DNA of 64,000 nt from Tsuneonella sp. CC-YZS046 (lineage in GTDB: Bacteria; Pseudomonadota; Alphaproteobacteria; Sphingomonadales; Sphingomonadaceae). Every line of letters starts with the position of its first letter. Position 1 is the stretch's first letter. The notes beneath the pieces are model-generated. The model saw only the letters and a list, made by a program, of their open reading frames with translations, was not told the DNA's origin and made no database searches. The stretch is from assembly GCF_035581365.1 (NCBI RefSeq), contig NZ_CP141590.1:3158001-3222000 (forward strand), read 5' to 3'. The translations under genes were made by a program, and so were the position numbers. Shown here piece after piece: positions 36,299-47,842 of this stretch.

Positions 36299-37204
36299 AT
36301 GTCAGCGCTGGCTTCGCTTTACGATTCATGGGTCGCGCAGATGAGCGCGCGGCCCGACATGCCGCTCGAAGAAATTCGCGGGCTTTTCGACCAGTGGAGC
36401 GACGTGACGGCGGAGCCGGAAGGCGTCGAATATGTGGAAGGGGCGGCCAGCGGCATCCCGGCGCTGTGGGCGGTGCCGGCAGGCGCCGTGCCGGATCGCG
36501 TGCTGCTGTGCTTCCACGGCGGCGGCTATGCGCTGGGATCGATCCATTCCCATCGCAAGCTCTATGGCCATTTCGCCAGGGCGTTCGGTTGCCGCGCACT
36601 TATCATCGATTATCGCCGCGCCCCGGAACATGTGTTTCCGGCGCAGGTCGAGGATACGGTGCTTGCCTATCGCTGGCTGATCGAAGGACAAGGATTTGCG
36701 CCAGAGCATGTGCTGCTTGTCGGTGATTCCGCGGGGGGCGCGCTTTGCATAAGCACGCTTCTGCTGGTTCGGGACCGGGGATTGCCCCTGCCCGCAGGCG
36801 CGATCCCGATGGCGCCCTATCTCGACACCGAGGCGAAGGGCGGCAGCTATGTCTCCAATGCGGAACTGGATCGGCTTGGCTCCCGCGAAGCGACGCTTGC
36901 TTTCATCCCCGTATTCCTCGGGCCGGAAGGCGATCCGCATGATCCGCTGGCCAATCCGCTTCATGCCGATCTTTCCGGCCTGCCGCCCATGCTGATCCAG
37001 GTGGGCGGGCATGACGTCCTGCTGGATGACAGTCGCGCGTTCTTCGAGAAGGCGAAGGCGGCCGGGCTGGACGTGGCGCTGCAGGTCGATCCGGACATGC
37101 AGCATGTCTATCAGTTCGAAGCCGGCAATTGCCCCGTGGCCGACGCTGCGATCCGCCGCGCGGCCGAATGGGGCCGGAAAAGATTGGGCCTCGCGGCCAG
37201 TTGA
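36299..37204 (+). CDS. HSL-type alpha/beta hydrolase (esterase/lactonase)
   Basis: This 301-residue esterase belongs to the hormone-sensitive-lipase family. The oxyanion motif CFHGGGYALGS is near residues 71-81, and the nucleophile is Ser144 in GDSAGG. The Asp in VGGHDVLLDD and the His in MQHVYQF complete the triad. It is the natural partner to open an ester or lactone from the Baeyer-Villiger enzyme encoded across the divergent promoter. ATG 36299 has GGGAGAG close upstream. No signal peptide is seen. Substrate is inferred from context only. Confidence 0.9.
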   Translation: MSALASLYDSWVAQMSARPDMPLEEIRGLFDQWSDVTAEPEGVEYVEGAASGIPALWAVPAGAVPDRVLLCFHGGGYALGSIHSHRKLYGHFARAFGCRALIIDYRRAPEHVFPAQVEDTVLAYRWLIEGQGFAPEHVLLVGDSAGGALCISTLLLVRDRGLPLPAGAIPMAPYLDTEAKGGSYVSNAELDRLGSREATLAFIPVFLGPEGDPHDPLANPLHADLSGLPPMLIQVGGHDVLLDDSRAFFEKAKAAGLDVALQVDPDMQHVYQFEAGNCPVADAAIRRAAEWGRKRLGLAAS

Positions 37205-37225
37205 ATCGTCACGCGGGAGAGAGTT

Positions 37226-37912
37226 TTGATCAAGGTCACCTATATCGAGCAGCCGCGGCCTGACACCACGCGCGAATATTGGGCGCGGCGGTGGCGGGTC
37301 CATGGCGGCTTCGCCATGCAATTCGCGGAGTTCTGGGACCCGATCAGGCTCTATATCCAGAACGATTGCCTGGCCGATCCATCGGCTTTCGCCGGGACGG
37401 ACCCGTCCTTCGGCGGAGTGGGCGAGTTGTTCTACAGCGATCTCGATTCCTGCATGGCCTCGCTCGGCACCCCGAACATGCCGACGATACTGGCCGATGG
37501 CAGCCAGGTTTTCGCCCGGCAGAGGTCGGTCCATCTGATAACCGAAACCAGGGACCTGCTGGGCAGCCGCCCCGCCGCCGTGCGAATCTTCGCCTATGCA
37601 ACACGACCCGCCGGAATGGCCCGCACCGATTTCCAAAAAGAGCTTGAAGCCGCCTTCGAGGGGAGCCTGGCCGTATTCCCCGCACCCCCATTCCATATGT
37701 CCGTCGCGCATAATCTGGAAGAGCGCGAAAGCCATGAAAGCGTGCTCGACTTCTCGTTCCACACCATGGATGAAGCGGTGGCGGGCCATGCGGCCTGGGC
37801 GGACCATGTGAGTGGCGATGGGTTCCTGTCGGCGGCGCTCCTGCGCGATCCGCTCAAGGTCGCGACCTATACGCATATTCTGTATGACACGGATAATTTT
37901 GGAGAGGGATGA
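37226..37912 (+). CDS. EthD-domain protein, tandem halves
   Basis: This is a 228-residue protein with two EthD-like ferredoxin-fold halves. Residues 1-115 begin with IKVTYIEQPRP and contain the YWARRWRVHGG motif; the rest begins AAVRIFAYATRP. EthD proteins bind hydrophobic substrates or assist monooxygenases and ring cleavage; a precise reaction is not known. The start is TTG 37226, preceded by GGGAGAGAG. The stop overlaps the next gene's start, so it is coupled with the SDR. It belongs to the ADH-esterase operon. Confidence 0.78.
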   Translation: MIKVTYIEQPRPDTTREYWARRWRVHGGFAMQFAEFWDPIRLYIQNDCLADPSAFAGTDPSFGGVGELFYSDLDSCMASLGTPNMPTILADGSQVFARQRSVHLITETRDLLGSRPAAVRIFAYATRPAGMARTDFQKELEAAFEGSLAVFPAPPFHMSVAHNLEERESHESVLDFSFHTMDEAVAGHAAWADHVSGDGFLSAALLRDPLKVATYTHILYDTDNFGEG

Positions 37913-38670
37913 TGTCCGAGCTTGCCGGGAAAGTTGCCGTAATCACGGGTGCAAGCGGGGGGATCGGCGCGGCCACCGCCCGCCTGATGCATTCGCGCGG
38001 GGCGCGGGTGGTGCTGGCCGATCTCGATGAAGGCGCATTGGCTGCGCTGGCGGCGGAATTGGGCGGAGATGCGGCCTGGCTCCGCTGCGACGTGACCCAG
38101 GAAGCCGACAACGCCGCCATGGTGCAGACGGCGCTGGAGCGGTTCGGCCGCCTGGACATCGCTGTTCTCAATGCCGGGATCGAGGGCCGCGCCGGGCCGA
38201 TCGGGGAAAACAGCGTCGAGAATTTCGACCGGGTGATGGCGGTGAACGTGCGCGGGGTCTTTCTCGGCCTCTCGAAGGCGATGCCCGCCATGCAGGCGAA
38301 TGGCGGTTCGATCATCCTGCTTTCATCGACGGCGGGCCGCAAGGGCACGCCCAACATGTCGCCCTACGTCACCAGCAAGCATGCGGTGATGGGCATGATG
38401 AAATGCGCCGCCATCGAAGGCGCACCGCATGGCATCCGGGTCAACACCGTCAATCCGGGGCCGATCTCCACGCGCATGATGGCCGCGATCGAGCAGGATT
38501 TCGCGCCGGAGGACCCGGGCGGGGCGCATGAGCAATTCGTGCAGTCGATACCCCTCGGTCGCTATGGCAAGGCGGAAGAAGTGGCCGAGCTGATCGCCTT
38601 CCTGGCGAGCGACCGGGCGTCATACTGCGCGGGCGAATATTACGGCGTCGACGGCGGGCAGACCGCCTGA
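37912..38670 (+). CDS. SDR family oxidoreductase (ADH operon)
   Basis: This 252-residue classical SDR has TGASGGIG near residues 12-19, LADLDEG for NAD+ preference, NAG, then SSTAG and YVTSK for the catalytic residues. It is the last gene of the ADH operon; the EthD stop overlaps its start region. Two adjacent ATG codons (37909 and 37912) are possible; the second has better spacing to GGAGAGGG. It may oxidise a hydroxyl on a pathway intermediate. It converges with the FadB-like gene across a strong terminator. Confidence 0.9.
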   Translation: MSELAGKVAVITGASGGIGAATARLMHSRGARVVLADLDEGALAALAAELGGDAAWLRCDVTQEADNAAMVQTALERFGRLDIAVLNAGIEGRAGPIGENSVENFDRVMAVNVRGVFLGLSKAMPAMQANGGSIILLSSTAGRKGTPNMSPYVTSKHAVMGMMKCAAIEGAPHGIRVNTVNPGPISTRMMAAIEQDFAPEDPGGAHEQFVQSIPLGRYGKAEEVAELIAFLASDRASYCAGEYYGVDGGQTA

Positions 38671-38720
38671 AGCATCGCTGGCCGCACCCTGGCCGCACAC
38701 CCTGGGCGGGCCTGAAATGA

Positions 38721-38754
38721 AAAGCCCGGCCAGAAGATAATCCGGCCGGGCTTT
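38721..38754. terminator. Bidirectional intrinsic terminator
   Basis: A perfect 11-bp stem (AAAGCCCGGCC at 38721-38731 with GGCCGGGCTTT at 38744-38754) lies between two convergent genes. It works on both strands because the ends are A/T runs. Confidence 0.8.
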
Positions 38755-38773
38755 GCGGTTGATGACCCTGCGC

Positions 38774-40840
<2,067 letters not shown>

Positions 40841-41043
40841 GATGGAAACATCTCCCAAAAAATCATAAGCCGAAAAAAATCCGGTTATGCATATCGCCTG
40901 CCCCACGATAAGGCCATACCCATCCTCAGACGCAAGGCTCGCGGAAATGCGATGCTTCGACTATGCGGATTTTGCAACAGGCTGGTTTTCGCTTGATGCC
41001 AGGCGGCGCCAGCGCGGCGGTAGAGAAGGACAGGATAATACAG

Positions 41044-42246
<1,203 letters not shown>

Positions 42247-42254
42247 CAAGCGGA

Positions 42255-42286
42255 AGGCGGCCCGCGTGGTATAACGCTGGCCGCCT
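42255..42286. terminator. Hairpin between thiolase and gcd
   Basis: AGGCGGCC (42255-42262) pairs with GGCCGCCT (42279-42286) between two convergent genes. There is no T run. Confidence 0.45.
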
Positions 42287-42305
42287 CCCTGCCGTCCGGT
42301 TTCTC

Positions 42306-44723
42306 TTACTTGCCCTTCGGCAGCGCGAAGGCGACCAGGATATTCTTCTCGTTGGTCGCCAGCGCCCCGCTGCCGCCAGCGGCGATCACGACATATTGCC
42401 GTCCGTCGCTGCCGACATAGGACATCGGATTGGCATTGCCGTTGGCCGGGAGATCGGCGCGCCACAGCAATTTGCCGGTCTTGGTGTCGAAGGCGTGAAT
42501 CCGCTTGTCCGGGGTGGAAGCGATAAAGGTGACGCCGCCGGACGTGGTCAGCGAGCCGCCGACCGAAGGCAGGCCGAAAGTAAGGGGCAAGTGCGATTTG
42601 ATGCCCATCGGCCCCATCCGGTCGGCGGTGCCGAGCGGGCGCTTCCACACCACCTTCTTGGTCTTGAGGTCGATCGCGGTCAATTCGCCCATCGGCGGCT
42701 CCAGGCAGGGCACATCGAGCGGCGACATCAGCGTGCCGTTCAGCACGGCATAGCGGGCGCCATATTGCGGCACCCCGGCGCGCACCGCCTCGGGCGAGGA
42801 TTTGACCCCCGCGCCGGCGGGCCTCATGCCGAGTGCCTTCGCTTCTTCCGGAGTGATCAGCTTCGACTTGGTCGGCAGCCGGTTCGAGCTGACGACCAGG
42901 AGATTGTTCCTGGCGTCGACCGAGAAGCTGCCCCAGTTCACGCCCCCGGCGAACCCGGGATACTGGATCGATCCCTGCAGGCTGGGCGGCGTATAGCGTC
43001 CGTCATAGCGCAGGCTCTTGAACTCGATCCGGCACCACAGCTGATCGAACGGGGTCAGGCCCCACATCTGTTTTTCGGTGAGCCGCTTGCCTGCAAAATC
43101 GGGCATGTCGACGGAGAAAGGCTGGGTGGAAGATGCAGTCTCGCCCGGCCCGGCCCGGCCCGGCACCTTCTTTTCGACTATCCGCGACAAGGGCGTGCCG
43201 GTGCGGCGGTCCAGCACGAACGCGTCGCCGGTCTTGGCGATGCTGATGAGCGCGGGCACCGGCTGACCATTCACAGGAAAGTCGGCCAGCACCGGCTGCG
43301 AGGCGATGTCGTAATCCCAGATGTCATGATGAACTGTCTGGAACATCCAGCGCAACTGGCCGGTCTTGTTGTCCAGCGCCAGGATCGCATTGGAGAACTT
43401 GCGCGCGGCTTCGCTGCGCTCGCCGCCGTAATAATCGGGCGTGGCGACACCCATCGGAACATAGACCAGGCCGAGAGCCTCGTCCGTGCTGGAAACCGAC
43501 CAGCTGTTGGGCGTGCCGGGCGCATAGACCTCATCGTCACCCAGCGGCGCGGTCCGTTCCGGGTCGGCCGGGTCGAAATCCCATGCCTGCCTGCCGGTCT
43601 TCAGGTCATAGGCGCGGATCACGCCTGACGGCTGGTTGATGGTCTGGCCATCGAAACCATAGGAGCCGAGCACCACCACATTGCCGGACACGGTGGGGGC
43701 GGATGTGAAATAGAAAAGCACCTTGTCATGCGGGGTGATGTTCTTGCGCAGATCGACGGCCCCATCGGTGCCGAAGTCCCGGCAAGGCTCGCCGGTTTCC
43801 GCATCCACCGCCAGCAGGCGGGCATCGATGGTCCCGGTGTAGATGCGGCGGGTGCAGGCAGGGGCCGGCTGGCCCGCCGCGACGGTGGGCGAGAGGCCAC
43901 GCTCTGCCAGATCGGCATAGGCGACGCCGCGGCAATTGGCGAAGGCCAGGCCTTGATCGTTGACGGGCGGATCATGGCGCCAGATCTGCTTGCCGGTTAC
44001 GGAATCGAGGGCGAAGAGAACATTGTGCGGCGTGCAGCCATACAGCGTATTGCCGATCTTGAGCGGAGTTACCTCGAAGGCGAGAGCGGGTGCGCCGCCG
44101 GGGCGGGGTGCCGCGCCGGTTTCATAGGTCCACGCAAGCTCGAGAGCGCCGACATTGGCAGGGGTGATCTGGCTTGCTTCCGCGAAGCGGGTGCCGCCCG
44201 GATTGTTGCCCCATGATTTCCATTCCGTGGGGCTGGCATTGAAGGCAAGCCCTGCCAGATCGTCATTGCCGCCGGGTGCGCCGGGCTTGATGACGAATAT
44301 CGCCCCCAGAGCCAGGATGCCCAGCGCCAGAATTGCAATCAGGGCCTTTCCAGCGATGCGGCCGCCATCGCGGCAGCCGATGCCGCGCGCGGTCCAGGGC
44401 AGAAGGAAGACGAGACCAAGCGCGGTGAAGAAGGCGACGCGGGGGACCAGCGCCCAGCCGTTGAAGCCCACTTCCCAGATTGCCCAGGCCCAGGTGAGCA
44501 ACAGGAATGCGGCATAGAGCCAGGCAGCGGTCTTCCTGCCAAGCCACAGCAGGACGGCCACGGCGAGCAGCGCGACGCCGGAAACGGCATAATATGCGGA
44601 GCCGCCCAATGTCAGCAGCTTGATGCCGCCGGCCAGAAGGCCTGCCCCGGCCAGTGCGAATATCAATGAGAATACGCGGGCCACGACAAGCCCGCTCCTG
44701 CTGCCCGAAACCGCTTCTTCCAT
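42306..44723 (-). CDS. gcd: Membrane-bound PQQ glucose dehydrogenase
   Basis: This 805-residue quinoprotein probably oxidises an aldose such as glucose to the lactone in the periplasm and passes electrons to ubiquinone. Five hydrophobic helices within about residues 14-150 are followed by the eight-bladed PQQ propeller. The propeller contains WGNNPGGTRFAE, the PQQ-repeat Trp motifs (VTGKQIWRHDPP, KTGKLLWRADLP) and WDYDIASQPVL. Length matches E. coli Gcd. I chose ATG 44723 because GGGAGG lies nine bases ahead; the earlier GTG has no spacing. No pqq biosynthesis genes are in the window, so PQQ is made elsewhere or taken up. Confidence 0.93.
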   Translation of the reverse strand: MEEAVSGSRSGLVVARVFSLIFALAGAGLLAGGIKLLTLGGSAYYAVSGVALLAVAVLLWLGRKTAAWLYAAFLLLTWAWAIWEVGFNGWALVPRVAFFTALGLVFLLPWTARGIGCRDGGRIAGKALIAILALGILALGAIFVIKPGAPGGNDDLAGLAFNASPTEWKSWGNNPGGTRFAEASQITPANVGALELAWTYETGAAPRPGGAPALAFEVTPLKIGNTLYGCTPHNVLFALDSVTGKQIWRHDPPVNDQGLAFANCRGVAYADLAERGLSPTVAAGQPAPACTRRIYTGTIDARLLAVDAETGEPCRDFGTDGAVDLRKNITPHDKVLFYFTSAPTVSGNVVVLGSYGFDGQTINQPSGVIRAYDLKTGRQAWDFDPADPERTAPLGDDEVYAPGTPNSWSVSSTDEALGLVYVPMGVATPDYYGGERSEAARKFSNAILALDNKTGQLRWMFQTVHHDIWDYDIASQPVLADFPVNGQPVPALISIAKTGDAFVLDRRTGTPLSRIVEKKVPGRAGPGETASSTQPFSVDMPDFAGKRLTEKQMWGLTPFDQLWCRIEFKSLRYDGRYTPPSLQGSIQYPGFAGGVNWGSFSVDARNNLLVVSSNRLPTKSKLITPEEAKALGMRPAGAGVKSSPEAVRAGVPQYGARYAVLNGTLMSPLDVPCLEPPMGELTAIDLKTKKVVWKRPLGTADRMGPMGIKSHLPLTFGLPSVGGSLTTSGGVTFIASTPDKRIHAFDTKTGKLLWRADLPANGNANPMSYVGSDGRQYVVIAAGGSGALATNEKNILVAFALPKGK

Positions 44724-44873
44724 GCTGAGCACCCTCCCTTTATATGACGGTCATAGCGTGGAGTTTGCGATCGATCCACATTCTCGATAAATATTCGACA
44801 ATGATGATCGCAGTGATAAGAGCGAACGCGTATCAGGCCGGTTGGATCGTGCCTGTCAGTGGGAGACGGTGAA

Positions 44874-45308
44874 GTGACCGCAAGCAACGACAATCTTCGT
44901 GAAGCGAATGTGGCGCAGGCCCGCTCCATTTTCGAGAATTTCAAGCCGCACGATCCGGCATGGCAGAACAACCTCGCGGACGATGCGGTCATGGCGTTCC
45001 CTTATGCGGCCAGCATCGGGCTTCCCCCGCGGGTCGAAGGCAAGGAGGCGGCAATCGGCCTGTTCAAGGGGGTTGCCGATGCGCTGGGCCTTTCGTTTCA
45101 TGACGTGACCGTTCAACCGCTCGCCGATCCGGAATGGGTGGTGGTGGAACAGCGCGGCCAGGGTTCGTTCAAGGGCAATCCCTACAACCAGCAATATGTG
45201 ATCTTCCTGCAGTTCCGCGATGGCAAGCTGCGGCACTATCGCGAATATTTCGACTGCAAGGTCGTCACGGACTGTTTCGGTTCCGTAGAAAATTTGATGG
45301 CGGGCTGA
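44874..45308 (+). CDS. NTF2/SnoaL-like protein
   Basis: This 144-residue single-domain protein has the cone-shaped NTF2/SnoaL fold, seen from the helix-rich N-terminus, VEGKEAAIGLFKGV, and the strands ending YVIFLQFRDGKLRHYREYFD. Members act as isomerases, cyclases, hydratases or binding proteins for polyketides and steroids. GTG 44874 has GGGAG eight bases upstream. The flavin reductase follows after 47 bases in one operon. The real activity is unknown; a ketosteroid-isomerase-like step is possible from context. Confidence 0.82.
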   Translation: MTASNDNLREANVAQARSIFENFKPHDPAWQNNLADDAVMAFPYAASIGLPPRVEGKEAAIGLFKGVADALGLSFHDVTVQPLADPEWVVVEQRGQGSFKGNPYNQQYVIFLQFRDGKLRHYREYFDCKVVTDCFGSVENLMAG

Positions 45309-45355
45309 CCGGCCTGCCGGCGAGATGACAGACCATTCAAATATCTGGAGCGTTC

Positions 45356-46642
45356 ATGCCTGTTGAAATATCCGATCCGATCACGCTGCCTTGCGGCGCC
45401 GTTCTGAAGAACCGCCTTGTGAAAGCGGCGATGACAGAAGGCATCGCTTCGCCCGACAATCGCGCCACTCCCGCCTTGGAAACCCTTTACGGGCGGTGGG
45501 CCGATGGCGGCGCCGGCCTGCTCATGACAGGCAACGTGCAGGTCGATCGCCGTTTCCTGGAACGGCCGGGCAATGTCGCCTGGGACGGCAACGGCGGGCT
45601 GGAGGAGCTGAAAGCCTATGCCAGGGCGGGGGGCCGGAACGGCGCGCATATATGGATGCAGATCAACCATCCGGGCCGTCAGGCCGGCACCGGCAGCGAA
45701 ACATTCGTGTCTCCCTCGGAAAACTCCAAGCCGGGCAAGGAAGGCAAGGCCCGGGCGCTTGAGGCGGATGAGATCGAGAACATCGTCGATCGTTTCGCCG
45801 GGGTGGCGCGCGCGGCGCAGGAGGCTGGCTTCACGGGCGTTCAGATCCACTCGGCGCACGGCTATCTGCTGTCGCAGTTCCTCAGCCCGCTGACCAACCG
45901 CCGGACGGACAAGTGGGGCGGCACTCTGGAAAATCGCGCCCGCGCCTTGCTGGAGGCGGTGCGCCGCACCCGCCAGGCGGTGGGGCCGGAATTCCCGGTT
46001 TCGGTAAAGCTCAACAGCGCGGATTTCCAGAAGGGCGGACTGACCGAGGAGGAGTCGTTCCAGGTCATCTCCTGGCTGGGCGACGAAGGAATCGACCTGC
46101 TCGAAGTATCCGGCGGAAATTACGAATCCTTCGTGATGGTGGGCCGCAATGAAGATGGCACGGTCAAGCAGAAGGCCGCGTCGACTTCTGCGCGCGAAGC
46201 CTATTTCCTTGATTTCGCGGCACGGCTTCGCCCGCTGGTCAAGATGCCGCTGATGGTGACGGGCGGTTTCCGCACGCTGGCCGGTATGCAGGATGCACTG
46301 GCGTCGGGCGCGCTTGATGTAATCGGTCTGGGGCGGCCCCTGTGCATCGACCCGGACTATTGCAACAAGCTGCTGAACGGTGCGATCGATCGCCTGCCTT
46401 CGCCTGACATGGCCTGCAATCTCGATCCCGCCCAGTTCGGCAATCCCGCCCCGGAAATCTTGCGCCTGATGGAAGTGGCCGCGGGCACGGCCTATTATTT
46501 CAACCAGATCATCCGGCTTTCCCAGGGGCAGGATTCCGAACAGGAAATCGACTGGAACGAGCAGTTGAAGCGGATCGAAGCCTATGATGCGGAGCTGAAC
46601 CAGCGCTACCTCAAGGCTTTCGACGCCGCCAACGTGGCTTGA
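45356..46642 (+). CDS. NADH:flavin oxidoreductase, OYE family
   Basis: This 428-residue TIM-barrel flavoprotein is longer than classical OYE and resembles the NADH oxidase/2,4-dienoyl reductase-type subgroup without the C-terminal FAD domain. LKNRLVKAAMTEG is the first strand, WMQINHPGRQA the second. HSAHGYLLSQFLSP carries the substrate His pair and the Tyr, followed by NRRTDKWGGTLENRAR. It probably reduces an enone or dienoyl intermediate. It follows the NTF2-like gene and converges with the LLM gene. The protein shares only the family blocks with the OYE at 1.2 kb. Confidence 0.9.
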   Translation: MPVEISDPITLPCGAVLKNRLVKAAMTEGIASPDNRATPALETLYGRWADGGAGLLMTGNVQVDRRFLERPGNVAWDGNGGLEELKAYARAGGRNGAHIWMQINHPGRQAGTGSETFVSPSENSKPGKEGKARALEADEIENIVDRFAGVARAAQEAGFTGVQIHSAHGYLLSQFLSPLTNRRTDKWGGTLENRARALLEAVRRTRQAVGPEFPVSVKLNSADFQKGGLTEEESFQVISWLGDEGIDLLEVSGGNYESFVMVGRNEDGTVKQKAASTSAREAYFLDFAARLRPLVKMPLMVTGGFRTLAGMQDALASGALDVIGLGRPLCIDPDYCNKLLNGAIDRLPSPDMACNLDPAQFGNPAPEILRLMEVAAGTAYYFNQIIRLSQGQDSEQEIDWNEQLKRIEAYDAELNQRYLKAFDAANVA

Positions 46643-46661
46643 CCGGCGGCCAGGCGGGCGA

Positions 46662-47705
46662 TCAGCCTGCCTGGCGCACGCCCGCGATGATCTCGCCCTG
46701 CATGTCCGGCGTGGTGCCGTGCAGCAGGATATGGTCCACGCCCACAGCCAGATATTCGTTCAGGCGCTTGACGCAGTTGGCAATGCTGCCGGTTGCCGCC
46801 CCGGTTTCCAGCCATTCGCGCGGCAGCAAGGTGGCGGCGTCGGCCATGGCGCGGCGTTTCTCTTCCACCGTCCCAGTGCCATATTCCAGCTTGGCCAGGC
46901 CGGTGTCGGCCAACACGTTCATCGGCTCCTCGCTCCAGCCATTGGTCTTGACGATCGGCGTGCCGATGGCGCGGTGCATGAAATAGGATACCGCACGGGC
47001 TTCCAGCAGGTCGATGCGGGTTCCTTCGTCCAGCGTATCCGGAACGGTCACGACCGTGGCGTAGATTTTCACGGATTGCGGATCGCGTCCCGCTTCCTTT
47101 GCCGCATTCCTGACGATGCCGATCGATCGTTCCACGCCTGTCGTCGTCAGGAACGGGTGCAGGACGACCCCATCGAAATGGGCGCCGGCCATGGCCAGCG
47201 TTTTCGGCCCGATGGTGCCGAAGATCACTGGCGGGGGCGTATCATACCCTTGGGGCAGCTTCAGTTCGCCCCAGTTTCCGGCAGGTCCGTCATAGGCCAC
47301 CGTTTCCCCGGCCCAGAGCTTGCGCAGGATCATCACATAGTCGGCCATGCCCTGCAGGTTGGGCGTGGGGATGCCCATCTGCCGGAAATGGGCTTCCACG
47401 CCCCGGCCATAGCCCAGCACGAAGCGGTTGCCGCTCAGCATCTGAACGGTCTGCGCCATGCCTGCCTGCACCACCGGATGGCGCGTGCCGAAATGGGTGA
47501 GCCCGGCGACCAGCTTGACCTTGTCCGTGACCTGGGTCAGGGCGCCTATGGTTGCCCCCAGTTCCTTGGTTTCCCACCGCTCCGAAAGGAAGATGCCACC
47601 CAGACCGAGTTCGTCCGCCTTCCTGGCCTGATCGAGGCCGGGCTTCGGGTCGGCCACCTGGCCCGGAAGGATGTAGGAATAGATCTGGTCGGCGGAAATG
47701 CTCAT
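46662..47705 (-). CDS. LLM-class flavin/F420 oxidoreductase (TIGR03857-like)
   Basis: This 347-residue luciferase-like TIM barrel resembles F420-dependent LLM oxidoreductases of actinobacteria. LGLGGIFLSERW, VAGLTHFGTRHPVVQA and LGYGRGVEAHFRQMG are typical blocks. Sphingomonads usually lack F420, so FMN is also possible. It is downstream of the TonB receptor on the same strand, separated by a hairpin at 47741-47779. No Shine-Dalgarno is obvious before ATG 47705. The substrate is unknown. Confidence 0.85.
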   Translation of the reverse strand: MSISADQIYSYILPGQVADPKPGLDQARKADELGLGGIFLSERWETKELGATIGALTQVTDKVKLVAGLTHFGTRHPVVQAGMAQTVQMLSGNRFVLGYGRGVEAHFRQMGIPTPNLQGMADYVMILRKLWAGETVAYDGPAGNWGELKLPQGYDTPPPVIFGTIGPKTLAMAGAHFDGVVLHPFLTTTGVERSIGIVRNAAKEAGRDPQSVKIYATVVTVPDTLDEGTRIDLLEARAVSYFMHRAIGTPIVKTNGWSEEPMNVLADTGLAKLEYGTGTVEEKRRAMADAATLLPREWLETGAATGSIANCVKRLNEYLAVGVDHILLHGTTPDMQGEIIAGVRQAG

Positions 47706-47740
47706 GTTTCAGGAATCCGTTATTGTTTCTTTCCGATGCC

Positions 47741-47779
47741 ATAACGGGCGCGAAGGTTTGTGCCAATCGCGCCCGTTAT
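47741..47779. terminator. Hairpin between receptor and LLM genes
   Basis: ATAACGGGCGCGA (47741-47753) pairs perfectly over 13 bp with TCGCGCCCGTTAT (47767-47779). It may terminate or attenuate transcription from the receptor gene; there is no T run on the minus strand. Confidence 0.65.
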
Positions 47780-47842
47780 ATTGGTTATCGGGTTGATGGG
47801 GAAAGCGTGGTTTCCGCATCAACCCGGATCGTTGTTGGATCG

